Shown here: positions 30,564 to 38,396 of the stretch, in pieces
How positions within the stretch are numbered: position 1 is the first letter of the stretch
Layout of the letters: every line of letters begins with the position of its first letter
Source of the DNA: Bacteroidia bacterium
GTDB lineage: Bacteria > Bacteroidota > Bacteroidia > Flavobacteriales > Flavobacteriaceae
Assembly: GCA_030428705.1 (NCBI GenBank)
Contig: JAUIDI010000009.1
Location: forward strand, 85,758-149,757
Length of the DNA stretch: 64,000 nucleotides
Direction: 5' to 3'
The notes under the pieces: model-generated
What the model saw: only the letters and a program-made list of their open reading frames with translations
Told to the model about the DNA's origin: nothing
Databases searched by the model: none
Position numbers and translations under genes: made by a program

Positions 30564-30578
30564 GTATATAGTATATAC
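30564..30578. promoter_or_regulatory. Perfect 15-bp palindrome between divergent SpoIIM and RDD genes
   Basis: GTATATAGTATATAC is a perfect 7+1+7 palindrome centred in the 133-nt intergenic region, 78 nt from the SpoIIM start and 42 nt from the RDD start. A second small hairpin (CGGT CAAA ACCG) follows directly. It is well placed as an operator for both directions, though an AT-rich palindrome may arise by chance. Confidence 0.35.
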
Positions 30579-30619
30579 GGTCAAAACCGGAATAATACCT
30601 TCTTCAAAGGAAGTAAAAT

Positions 30620-31336
30620 ATGGAACAATTTCAAATAGAAACTGCCCAAAACATTACCATCGACCAGAATACGGCGCACCTTGGCGACCGAATGTTGGCC
30701 TACATCATCGACAGTTTCATCATTTTGGTCTACACCATATTGATGATATGGTTGTTGCTCTCGCTTGAAATCGATTTTTCCGATATGTGGGCACTCTATC
30801 TTGTCCTAAGCCTTCCGGCGTTTTTGTATTATGTGCTGCTCGAGACTTTTATGGATGGCAAGACCATCGGGAAGAGTCTAATGCATATAAGGGTGGTGAA
30901 AATAGACGGATCCAAACCTAATTTTTCAAATTACTTTGTGCGATGGATACTACGGATAATCGATGTTTCGCTGACTTCAGGAGGGGTAGCAGTCTTGACC
31001 ATATTGATTCGCGGAAAGGGGCAAAGGGTGGGCGATATCGCCGCGGGCACCACTGTTATCAGCGAAAAGAAAAGGATTACCTTGAAAGACACCCTATTAA
31101 GGGAATTGCCCGAAGATTATACACCAAGGTTTCCACAGGTAACGGTTTTCAAGGATCGTGAAATGCAGACGATTAAAGAACTTTTCGACTCGGCCAAGCG
31201 GAACGGAAATCATAATGTCATACTTTCGCTAAGCGATCGGATCAAAAAAGTGGCCGATATTTCTTCTGATTTAAAACCGCTGGAGTTTGTGGATATCGTA
31301 GTAAAGGATTATAACTACTATACGCAACAACTCTGA
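30620..31336 (+). CDS. RDD family membrane protein
   Basis: A 238-residue protein with an RDD domain (~18-140): LGDRMLAYIIDSFIILVYT has the first conserved Arg/Asp, followed by TIGKSLMHIRVVKIDG and the helix ending GQRVGDIAAGTTVI. RDD proteins have about three transmembrane helices; some are thought to be sodium/proton antiporters, most are uncharacterised. A soluble tail of ~90 residues follows. Divergent from the SpoIIM-to-DUF58 operon; RDD genes often belong to this cluster, so it is read as part of the same system. Confidence 0.9.
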   Translation: MEQFQIETAQNITIDQNTAHLGDRMLAYIIDSFIILVYTILMIWLLLSLEIDFSDMWALYLVLSLPAFLYYVLLETFMDGKTIGKSLMHIRVVKIDGSKPNFSNYFVRWILRIIDVSLTSGGVAVLTILIRGKGQRVGDIAAGTTVISEKKRITLKDTLLRELPEDYTPRFPQVTVFKDREMQTIKELFDSAKRNGNHNVILSLSDRIKKVADISSDLKPLEFVDIVVKDYNYYTQQL

Positions 31337-31380
31337 AAAGAGTCGCAAACCTAAGAGAATACCCAAAAAAAGTATATTTT

Positions 31381-31428
31381 CCAACATCCAACATCCAACA
31401 TCCAACATCCAACATCCAACATCCAATG
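31381..31428. repeat. Heptamer tandem repeat (CCAACAT) ending in a start codon
   Basis: Six exact copies of CCAACAT (31381-31422) are followed by a partial copy whose last three bases, ATG at 31426, are the start codon of the TRIC-family gene. The array covers the whole region where a ribosome-binding or spacer sequence would be. The opposite strand reads as TTGGATG-type repeats, a pattern I recall as recurrent in flavobacterial genomes. Copy-number change would alter the 5' leader but not the reading frame. Confidence 0.9.
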
Positions 31429-32043
31429 TTCTATTTCACCATCGACATACTCGGAACCATTTCCTTCGCCATTTCTGGGGTCTTGGTCGCTATGGATAAA
31501 AAACTTGACGTGTTCGGGGTTTTTATTATTGCCTTTGTCACAGCTGTCGGTGGAGGTACGTTGCGCGATATCCTTATTGGAAATACCCCAGTAGGGTGGA
31601 TGCAAGACTCCATCTATGTCTTTGTGATTTTTGGCGCCGTTATCTTTGCGATTTTGTTCCGTAAACGGCTCAAATATTTTAGAAGATCTTTATTTCTATT
31701 CGATACCATTGGCATCGGACTTTATACTATGGTCGGAATTGAAAAAGGACTCCATGCAGGATTGCTCCCGATAATGTGCATTGCCCTAGGGACTATGACG
31801 GCGAGCTTTGGAGGCGTTATCAGGGATATTTTGTGCAACGAGATTCCTGTAATCTTCAGAAAGGAAATCTATGCAACCGCATGTATCCTAGGAGGGGCCA
31901 GCTATTTTTTACTTCGGAAACTTCCAATTGAAGACATTTACGTCTATATCGGGGCCATTCTGATCGTAATCGGCATTCGGCTACTCGCTGTTATTTTTAA
32001 GATATCCTTGCCGAACATCTACAAAGCAGAACAAAAGCATTGA
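31426..32043 (+). CDS. TRIC / UPF0126 family membrane channel-like protein
   Basis: A 205-residue inner-membrane protein with seven predicted helices in two similar halves, each holding a Gly-rich kink and a GxLRD/GVIRD motif: TAVGGGTLRDILIGNTPVGW and ASFGGVIRDILCNEIPV. These are hallmarks of the UPF0126 (YicG) family, structurally trimeric intracellular cation channels. Some members have been linked to glycine or cation transport; the substrate here is unknown. The start codon is embedded in the heptamer repeat, which makes the start unusually sensitive to repeat changes. Confidence 0.88.
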   Translation: MFYFTIDILGTISFAISGVLVAMDKKLDVFGVFIIAFVTAVGGGTLRDILIGNTPVGWMQDSIYVFVIFGAVIFAILFRKRLKYFRRSLFLFDTIGIGLYTMVGIEKGLHAGLLPIMCIALGTMTASFGGVIRDILCNEIPVIFRKEIYATACILGGASYFLLRKLPIEDIYVYIGAILIVIGIRLLAVIFKISLPNIYKAEQKH

Positions 32044-32052
32044 TTATAAAAA

Positions 32053-32769
32053 CTAATCAGGTACCTCGGCCTTTTTTATATAAACATTCTGAAACGGCCA
32101 ATCACCTTTTCCGACACGTACATTGTTAATCTTGTCCACAACATCCATTCCTTCTATGACTTTCCCAAAAGGCGTATAGTCGCCATCCAAATGGTAAGAT
32201 CCCGGTTCGGTGACCACGATGAAGAATTCGTAGGGAGATGCCAACATATGGGGATTGTTGATTTCGCTACTGGGCATCGATAACGTGCCACGATGGTGTT
32301 TATAGCCCTTTCTAGTATCGGGTGGCAGCAGGTAACGACCTATTTCGCGACGTTTGTTGGCAATGAACTTATCATCTGAATTTCCGCCCTGAATGATAAA
32401 ATTTTTAACCACCCTATGAAACTGCGAATTATCGAAATACCCCTTTTTGGTCAGGTATATGAAATTTGCCTTGTGGTAGGGCACATTGTCGTATAATTGC
32501 ACGGTAAAATTTCCCAAACTGGTCGTCAACCTGACCCTTACGTTGTTCGGTAGGTCTTTTTGATAATCGAAGAAAAAATCGATGGCATTCTCTTCATCGA
32601 GCCTGAAAGCCTCTTCAGGTTCTTTTTTAGATTCTTTTTCTTGGATAATAGAATCCGTTTTTTGGGTTGTCGGTACTTTTGCGTTCGATTTTTTAGGGGC
32701 CTCTTCTTTACAGGCGGCCAAAATAAATAGTGGTAATATTGTAAATAGAGCGATTCTTTTGAAGTACAT
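32053..32769 (-). CDS. Cyclophilin-type peptidyl-prolyl isomerase lipoprotein
   Basis: A 238-residue lipoprotein. The start ATG at 32769 (MYFKRIALFTILPLFILAAC) gives a signal peptide with lipobox ILAAC, Cys20. After a K/E/T-rich linker, a cyclophilin domain covers ~80-238: TVQLYDNVPYHKANFIYLT, catalytic Arg in FHRVVKNFIIQGG, and FGKVIEGMDVVDKI. It catalyses cis-trans isomerisation of prolyl bonds in periplasmic proteins. Its ATG shares bases with the ATG of the divergent NUDIX gene (CATG at 32767-32770), so its promoter must lie inside that gene. Confidence 0.92.
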   Translation of the reverse strand: MYFKRIALFTILPLFILAACKEEAPKKSNAKVPTTQKTDSIIQEKESKKEPEEAFRLDEENAIDFFFDYQKDLPNNVRVRLTTSLGNFTVQLYDNVPYHKANFIYLTKKGYFDNSQFHRVVKNFIIQGGNSDDKFIANKRREIGRYLLPPDTRKGYKHHRGTLSMPSSEINNPHMLASPYEFFIVVTEPGSYHLDGDYTPFGKVIEGMDVVDKINNVRVGKGDWPFQNVYIKKAEVPD

Positions 32770-33409
32770 GGATTTCAATTTATTTTCCCAACGAATACCA
32801 AAAATAAAAGATCTGCCATTACCGGGAGAAACTGCCCATTTCAAAATGGCGCCGGAAATGCGGATGAAATTGATGCAGGAAAGCCGATTGAAAGGTAAAA
32901 ATCCGAAAAAGGCAGGTGTTATGGCCCTTTTTTATCCGGATTTCAAGAACGGAACGAAATTGTTGCTCATCCTAAGGAAAACCTACAAAGGCGTCCATTC
33001 TAATCAAATAGCCTTTCCTGGCGGCAAAGTAGAAGATGGTGATGTCGATTTGGTACATACAGCGCTTCGCGAGACCCATGAAGAAGTGGGCGTGCCACCT
33101 GATAAGGTCATGATTTTAAAATCATTGAGTACGGTATACATTCCCCCTTCAAACTATGAAGTTCAACCTTTTGTCGGAATGTTGGATCGACCCTTGTCTT
33201 TTGTACCCCAAGAATCTGAAGTGGAGTCATTGATCGAGGTTTCCTTAATGGATTTTTTGGACGATGGATTGATTTTCAACCAAAAATTGACCACTTCTTA
33301 TGCAACGAACATTGAGGTACCTACCTTTAAACTAAATGGTTACACCGTATGGGGCGCCACGGCCATGATGCTCAGCGAGATCAAGGAACTTTTGAAACAA
33401 GTATTGTAA
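32768..33409 (+). CDS. NUDIX CoA pyrophosphatase-like hydrolase
   Basis: A 213-residue NUDIX hydrolase. Start ATG 32768 (MDFNLFSQRIPKIKDLPLPG) fits the flavobacterial family; the longer upstream frame is antisense to the cyclophilin gene and rejected. The NUDIX box runs from GGKVEDGDVDLVHTALRETH to EEVGV, and the preceding SNQIAFPGG is the CoA-pyrophosphatase (NudL/PCD1) signature, so it likely hydrolyses CoA or related nucleotides. Its start overlaps the divergent cyclophilin start by two bases. The acyltransferase gene follows after 25 nt. Confidence 0.9.
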   Translation: MDFNLFSQRIPKIKDLPLPGETAHFKMAPEMRMKLMQESRLKGKNPKKAGVMALFYPDFKNGTKLLLILRKTYKGVHSNQIAFPGGKVEDGDVDLVHTALRETHEEVGVPPDKVMILKSLSTVYIPPSNYEVQPFVGMLDRPLSFVPQESEVESLIEVSLMDFLDDGLIFNQKLTTSYATNIEVPTFKLNGYTVWGATAMMLSEIKELLKQVL

Positions 33410-33434
33410 TCGGTAATTCGTATTTTAGCACCCT

Positions 33435-34250
33435 ATGGCTTTGTTCAAGGAAAATCCGTTCGGACATATTTTATTCCTAAAGAAATGGCTCATCCGCATT
33501 ATGGGGCTGATTACCCATCAACGTTATAATGGCTTTAATTCCTTGGAAATAGAAGGCTCTCAGGTCTTAAGGAACCTGCCTGATAAGAATGTCCTTTTCG
33601 TGAGCAACCACCAGACTTATTTTGCCGATGTGGTGGCGATGTTCCATGTGTTCAATGCAAGCCTTAACGGCCGCGATGACACTATCAAGAACGTAAGTTA
33701 CCTCTGGAAACCGAAACTGAACGTGTACTATGTAGCCGCTGCTGAGACCATGAAGAAAAACTTTCTCACCAAGGTCTTCGCCTATGCAGGGGCGATTTCG
33801 GTCGAACGGACCTGGCGAGCCGATGGAAAAGAGGTCAATCGGCAAGTAAAGATGAGCGATATTTCAAATATCGGGCGGGCCTTGGACGATGGATGGGTCA
33901 TTACCTTTCCGCAAGGCACTACCACACCATGGAAGCCCTTAAGAAAAGGCACGGCGCACATCATCAAAAAATATAAACCAATTGTGGTTCCCGTAGTCAT
34001 CGATGGTTTTCGCCGCTCGTTCGACAAAAAAGGATTGCGCATCAAGAAAAAAGGAATTCTACAATCGATGGTAATAAAAGAACCGTTGAATATCGATTAT
34101 GAGAACGAATCGAACGAGTCGATTATCGAAAAACTCGAATATGCCATCGAACAGCATCCTTCATTTCTTAAGGTAATCCCGGAAGAAGAACTTTTAGCCT
34201 ATGAGCAAGAGAACGAACTCAGAAGATATCGCAATCGCAAGAAGGTCTAG
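33435..34250 (+). CDS. 1-acyl-sn-glycerol-3-phosphate acyltransferase-like protein (PlsC family)
   Basis: A 271-residue LPLAT-family acyltransferase that probably transfers acyl groups to lysophosphatidate or a similar lipid. Motif I is NHQTYFAD (H-x4-D, catalytic base), and motif III is TFPQGTTTPWK rather than the textbook (F/Y)PEGTR; motif IV is IVVPVVIDGF. The QGTT form recurs in Bacteroidota homologues as far as I recall, so activity is likely retained. It is probably in one transcript with the NUDIX gene (25 nt gap). It ends 4 nt inside the convergent membrane-protein gene. Confidence 0.85.
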   Translation: MALFKENPFGHILFLKKWLIRIMGLITHQRYNGFNSLEIEGSQVLRNLPDKNVLFVSNHQTYFADVVAMFHVFNASLNGRDDTIKNVSYLWKPKLNVYYVAAAETMKKNFLTKVFAYAGAISVERTWRADGKEVNRQVKMSDISNIGRALDDGWVITFPQGTTTPWKPLRKGTAHIIKKYKPIVVPVVIDGFRRSFDKKGLRIKKKGILQSMVIKEPLNIDYENESNESIIEKLEYAIEQHPSFLKVIPEEELLAYEQENELRRYRNRKKV

Positions 34251-34900
34251 ACTTCTATTTGTTCGAGTTCGTTATAGTTTTTCTTGAGTTTTCGTAAAAG
34301 TCTACCATAAAGTAAAAAGTAAATTCCGCCGATGAAAGCCGTAAAGCAAAATCCTAGTATCAAAACGCTCCAAATAAAAGACCTTTTCAACCTTTCAGGG
34401 GAAACATTTTGAGGAACTTCGGTATGCATCGAATCGAACAAAACACTAAGGTCTTCACTTATGTATATGGCAAATGCAGCCGATACAAAAGAAAAAAACA
34501 GTAACGATAGGGAGAAAATTATATAATATTTAACCGATGCCCTGGTCTTTATAATCTTCCGCATCAATTTTTTTGCATCTTCCAATACGGATATTTCCTT
34601 ATATCTTTTATAAAACTGGGCGATAAAATAGAAGACGATAACATACTGAACAACTGTCAAGCCGATAATATAGTTGCTCATCCCTAGGCTTTCATATATT
34701 GCCCAACTCGTTTTTGCAGAGGGTAACAAATAGAGAAGGTGGGGCAGTATAAATTCCAAAATACTTATAATCAATATCCACTTAACGATAGAAGAAGATT
34801 TCTTCCAGATCATTTTATGAATTTCCGCGTGCGACAACTTTGGAAGATATGCTTCCTTTTTCTGCCAATCTTTTTTCAATAACTCCAGTTCGTCCATCAT
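34247..34900 (-). CDS. Four-helix membrane protein paired with sigma factor
   Basis: A 217-residue protein with a soluble N-terminal ~38 residues (MMDELELLKKDWQKKEAY) and four transmembrane helices: WILIISILEFILPHLLYLL, YIIGLTVVQYVIVFYFIAQF, YYIIFSLSLLFFSFVSAAF and SVLILGFCFTAFIGGIYFLL. I do not recognise a family. It begins 4 nt after the stop of the sigma-factor gene, the usual place of an anti-sigma or sigma-responsive membrane protein, and may sequester or modulate that sigma factor; this is inference. Confidence 0.78.
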   Translation of the reverse strand: MMDELELLKKDWQKKEAYLPKLSHAEIHKMIWKKSSSIVKWILIISILEFILPHLLYLLPSAKTSWAIYESLGMSNYIIGLTVVQYVIVFYFIAQFYKRYKEISVLEDAKKLMRKIIKTRASVKYYIIFSLSLLFFSFVSAAFAIYISEDLSVLFDSMHTEVPQNVSPERLKRSFIWSVLILGFCFTAFIGGIYFLLYGRLLRKLKKNYNELEQIEV

Positions 34901-34904
34901 AACC

Positions 34905-35399
34905 CTACGGATTCAATATGGTTCTTAATTTATTTTTGATACGGTTCATCTTGACCCGTGCATTGACTTCTGTAATACCCAAGGTTTCCGATATTTCAGA
35001 ATAGTCCCTATCCTCCAAATACAGAAAAACAAGGGCTTTATCGATATCGCCCAATTGCTTTATGGCATTGTACATCAGTTTTAGCTGTTGTTCTTCGGTT
35101 TCATCATATTCGTCGGCCTTGATTTTAAAGATTACCGATTCATAATCCTGCGTCTGAACCCTTTTCTTTGATTTTCGATACATCGTAATGGCCGTGTTCA
35201 AGGCCACACGGTACATCCATGTACTAAACTTCGAATCGCCCCGAAACTTGGGGTAAGCCTTCCATAGTTGTATCGTAATCTCTTGAAACAGATCGTTATG
35301 CGAGTCGCGGTCATTTGTGTACAGGGTACAGACCTTATGAACAATATTCTGATTGTTCTCAAGCTCGGTAACAAATCTGTTTTCGAGTTCTTTGTTCAA
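34905..35399 (-). CDS. ECF-type RNA polymerase sigma factor (sigma-70 family)
   Basis: A 164-residue sigma factor with region 2 (~22-90; NDLFQEITIQLWKAYPKFRG and STWMYRVALNTAI) and region 4 (~110-160; FLYLEDRDYSEISETLGITE, the -35 recognition helix-turn-helix). The only start that keeps the N-terminus is TTG at 35399; no ATG lies between the upstream stop and region 2. The 12 nt before the TTG read ACCAATCACAAT, and the same 9-mer ACCAATCAC sits at the same distance before the TTG of the sigma gene at 59537. It is followed by its partner membrane protein. Confidence 0.9.
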   Translation of the reverse strand: MNKELENRFVTELENNQNIVHKVCTLYTNDRDSHNDLFQEITIQLWKAYPKFRGDSKFSTWMYRVALNTAITMYRKSKKRVQTQDYESVIFKIKADEYDETEEQQLKLMYNAIKQLGDIDKALVFLYLEDRDYSEISETLGITEVNARVKMNRIKNKLRTILNP

Positions 35400-35482
35400 A
35401 TTGTGATTGGTAGGTTGTTGTTACAGGTTAGTAGCGTTTTCTTTCTTTTTGTTACGCAAAGAACCTATTTATCAGAAAACAA

Positions 35483-35547
35483 CCCTCGAACACAAGCAAA
35501 AAGTTCAGAGACTTCTATAAATATGTTGTCATATTTGTGTTCGAGGG
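35483..35547. promoter_or_regulatory. Long inverted repeat between sigma gene and M20 gene
   Basis: Perfect 13-bp arms, CCCTCGAACACAA at 35483-35495 and TTGTGTTCGAGGG at 35535-35547, are separated by 39 nt. They lie in the 157-nt gap downstream of the M20 gene and upstream of the sigma factor gene (both minus). It could be a transcript-end hairpin for M20 or an operator/structured leader for the sigma operon. Confidence 0.5.
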
Positions 35548-35556
35548 ACTACTGGT

Positions 35557-36984
35557 TTAATTTCTATAATCCAGTGCAGGGGCCCTATCGCCCAATAGCG
35601 GAATGTATTTAAAGTCAGCTCCCCTGGCTTCCAAAAATTCGGCCCTCGCCTTACTTACAAGGGCGGGGTTTTTGAAAAGGTCTATGGCCGTCAAGGTCAG
35701 GGTCTTTGCGGCAACCATCATTCCTTTTTTACCGATGGAAGTACCTCCGGCGGCGACCGCTTGCCAGCTGTGTGCCGGTGTGCCGGGCACCCAGGTGGCC
35801 GTACCCATACCAACGGTCGGAACGGTAAAGCTTACATCGCCGACATCGGTAGACCCATAGGCCCTTGCTTCCGTTTTATACGGTTGAACGTTCTTTGCAG
35901 TTTCAAGATCGACCCCTTTCTGACCGAGGCTTTTTGCGATTTTATCGGCAAATTCTTTTTCTTCGGGGGAATATTCAATACCGCCTATTTTGGAAAGGTT
36001 GTCATGCATTAATTTTTGTAAGGTCAGGTTGGGCAATAATTCATGTGTGCCTCCAATCATTTCGTAGTCCATAGTTGTTCCCGTACCCAAAGCGGCACCT
36101 TCGGCAGCTTTGATGATCCGGTCAAAAATGTCGATGACAACATCTCGTTTTCCATGACGGGCATAGTAGTAGACTTCGGCAAAATCAGGAACTACATTTG
36201 GGGCCTTTCCACCGTCGGTAATGACGTAGTGGATTCTCGCTTCTTGGGGAATGTGTTCGCGCATCATATTGACCATAACATTCATTGCTTCAACACCGTC
36301 CAGTGCGGAACGCCCCCTTTCTGGAGCCCCTGCCGCGTGGGCCGAAACACCGTGGAACCGAAATTTGGCCGATTTATTGGCCAAAGCGGCCCCGGCACTT
36401 GCCGCGTTCTGCGAACTTGGATGCCAATGCAGCGCAATATCGACGTCGTCGAAAAGACCCTCGCGTACCATATAGACTTTGCCCGAACCGCCTTCTTCGG
36501 CCGGTGTTCCGTAAAAGCGGATCGTACCCTTGGCCTTATTGGCGACCATCCAATCTTTGGTTGCGATAGCGGCGGCAGTAGAGGCAGTACCGAACAAATG
36601 ATGGCCACAGGCATGGCCGGCGGCCTTTCCGGCCGATTTTTTTTCTGGAACGGCTTCCTGCGAAAGTCCTGGAAGTGCATCGTACTCGCCCATGATGCCG
36701 ATTATGGGCGAACCTGAACCGAATTCGGCGATAAAGGCGGTCGGAATTCCTGCCACCCCTTTTTTGATAGTAAACCCGGCATCCGACAAGGTTTTTTGCA
36801 ATAATGCGCTACTTTTTTCCTCTAGGTAGCCCATTTCGGCCAAATTCCAAATCTCCTGTGCTATGTCGCCATAAGTTTCGGATTTTTGGTCAAGTTTTTT
36901 TATGATATCGTCTGCATTTTTTTGCGCCGAGGCGTAATGTATTGTGTATAATGCAATGGTAAAAGCCAACAGTGTTTTCCTCAT
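35557..36984 (-). CDS. M20 family amidohydrolase (AbgB-like), exported
   Basis: A 475-residue exported metallo-amidohydrolase with signal peptide 1-20 (YASAQ). M20 features: the GIMGEYDALPG metal-site region, HACGHHLFG, catalytic Glu-Glu in GTPAEEGGSGK, DIALHWHPSSQN and the dimerisation insert about 200-320. It most resembles the AbgB/aminobenzoyl-glutamate subunit and amidohydrolase branch, which removes acyl or aminobenzoyl groups from amino acids, but a periplasmic location differs from E. coli AbgB. Substrate unknown. Stands alone, minus strand. Confidence 0.88.
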   Translation of the reverse strand: MRKTLLAFTIALYTIHYASAQKNADDIIKKLDQKSETYGDIAQEIWNLAEMGYLEEKSSALLQKTLSDAGFTIKKGVAGIPTAFIAEFGSGSPIIGIMGEYDALPGLSQEAVPEKKSAGKAAGHACGHHLFGTASTAAAIATKDWMVANKAKGTIRFYGTPAEEGGSGKVYMVREGLFDDVDIALHWHPSSQNAASAGAALANKSAKFRFHGVSAHAAGAPERGRSALDGVEAMNVMVNMMREHIPQEARIHYVITDGGKAPNVVPDFAEVYYYARHGKRDVVIDIFDRIIKAAEGAALGTGTTMDYEMIGGTHELLPNLTLQKLMHDNLSKIGGIEYSPEEKEFADKIAKSLGQKGVDLETAKNVQPYKTEARAYGSTDVGDVSFTVPTVGMGTATWVPGTPAHSWQAVAAGGTSIGKKGMMVAAKTLTLTAIDLFKNPALVSKARAEFLEARGADFKYIPLLGDRAPALDYRN

Positions 36985-37060
36985 TTTATCATGGTTTTAA
37001 AAATCAATCCCTAAATATAATCAAACGGTTATTCTTTCCCCTAGATTATAAACGTTTGTT

Positions 37061-37068
37061 TAGTTTTG
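37061..37068 (+). promoter_or_regulatory. Putative -7 promoter element of NADH dehydrogenase gene
   Basis: TAGTTTTG is a perfect match to TAnnTTTG and lies 16 nt before the ATG at 37085, in the short divergent gap shared with the M20 gene. No clear TTG at the usual -33 spacing. Confidence 0.45.
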
Positions 37069-37084
37069 CAAGAGAATATTAATT

Positions 37085-38380
37085 ATGAACATTCCAAAGT
37101 CAAACTACCCTCGAATCGTAATAATCGGTGGTGGGTTCGCGGGTATTTCCCTCGCTAAAAAGTTAAGTGGAAAAGAAGTTCAGGTCGTACTTCTCGATAA
37201 GCATAACTACCATAATTTTCAACCTTTGCTTTACCAAGTTTCGACTGGAGGATTGGAACCCGACTCCATTGCCTATCCGATTCGAAAAGTATTGAAAGAT
37301 TTTCCGAATTTTTATTTCAGATTGGCGAACGTATCCAAAGTACTTACAGACAAAAAGATGTTGGAGACCGACATCGGTAATCTGAGCTATGATTACCTGG
37401 TCTTGGCCACGGGGTCGGAAACCAATTTTTTTGGAAATGTCGAAATGGAGAAAAACAGTATGGCCATGAAGACCATACCACAATCGCTGAATCTTCGGAG
37501 CCTCATTCTTGAAAATTTTGAACAGGCCCTTTTGACCGATGAGATGCACGAACGTGATGCCTTGATGAATTTCGTTATCGTCGGGGGCGGACCGACCGGT
37601 GTCGAACTGGCAGGTGCCTTGGCGGAAATAAAAAAAGGAATATTGCCCAAGGATTATCCTGATCTCGACACGCGCAGGGTGCAGATTAACCTTATTCAGG
37701 CAAGTGACCGTATTTTGAAGGAAATGAGCGAACAAGCCTCAAAAAAGGCTGAGGATTTCTTGGAAAAACTGGGCGTTCAGATTTGGAAGAATACACGGGT
37801 TACCGGTTACGATGGCAAGACGGTGACTACAATGACCGAGGGCTTGACCTTTGAAACAGCGACCCTTGTCTGGGCTGCCGGAGTCCAAGGTGCCTTGGTC
37901 AACGGGCTTGATGCAAAAGATATCGTAGTACGTGGCAATCGTCTTAAAGTCAACGAGTTCAATCAGGTGGAAGGACATCCAGAGATTTTTGCCGTCGGTG
38001 ATGTGGCCAGCATCGTTACCGAAGAAAACCCGTGTGGTCATCCCATGATGGCACAACCGGCTATACAGCAAGGAAGAAATTTAGGTGAGAACCTGGTTCG
38101 CCTTATAAACGGAAAACCTTTGAAACCTTTCGTGTACAAGGATAAGGGAAGCATGGCGACCATAGGGCGTAATAAGGCCGTAGTCGATTTGCCCAATTTC
38201 AGGTTTCAGGGTGTATTTGCCTGGTTTGTCTGGATGTTCGTCCATCTTTTTTTTCTGATCGGGTTTAGGAACAGAATGGTGGTATTTGTTAATTGGGTCT
38301 ACAATTATGTACGCTTTGACCGTGAGGCGCGGTTGATTATTCGCCCTTATAAAAAGGATTATTCGGCTTTTAAGGATTAG
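37085..38380 (+). CDS. Type II NADH dehydrogenase (NAD(P)/FAD-dependent oxidoreductase)
   Basis: A 431-residue NDH-2-like flavoprotein that oxidises NADH and reduces quinone without pumping protons. FAD-binding Rossmann motif IIGGGFAGISLAKKL near the N-terminus, DKHNYHNFQPLLYQVSTGGL, NADH-binding motif VGGGPTGVELAGALAE (~165-180), and FAD-binding VGDVASI (~300). Near the C-terminus an amphipathic/hydrophobic helix (WFVWMFVHLFFLIGFRNR) anchors it to the inner membrane. Own promoter-like -7 box upstream; the xerD gene converges from the right. Confidence 0.92.
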   Translation: MNIPKSNYPRIVIIGGGFAGISLAKKLSGKEVQVVLLDKHNYHNFQPLLYQVSTGGLEPDSIAYPIRKVLKDFPNFYFRLANVSKVLTDKKMLETDIGNLSYDYLVLATGSETNFFGNVEMEKNSMAMKTIPQSLNLRSLILENFEQALLTDEMHERDALMNFVIVGGGPTGVELAGALAEIKKGILPKDYPDLDTRRVQINLIQASDRILKEMSEQASKKAEDFLEKLGVQIWKNTRVTGYDGKTVTTMTEGLTFETATLVWAAGVQGALVNGLDAKDIVVRGNRLKVNEFNQVEGHPEIFAVGDVASIVTEENPCGHPMMAQPAIQQGRNLGENLVRLINGKPLKPFVYKDKGSMATIGRNKAVVDLPNFRFQGVFAWFVWMFVHLFFLIGFRNRMVVFVNWVYNYVRFDREARLIIRPYKKDYSAFKD

Positions 38381-38396
38381 GCAAAGGGTATTTAAA

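Noticed and set aside
31381..31428. Possible CRISPR array
   Set aside because: Units are 7 bp, contiguous and have no spacers; a simple tandem repeat.
31351..31605. Minus-strand frame giving repeated LDVGCWM residues
   Set aside because: It is just the translation of the heptamer repeat, overlaps the TRIC gene, and is not a credible protein.
36043..36717. 224-codon plus-strand open frame within the M20 gene
   Set aside because: Antisense to a clear M20 amidohydrolase; composition is Cys/His/Arg-rich noise without family features.
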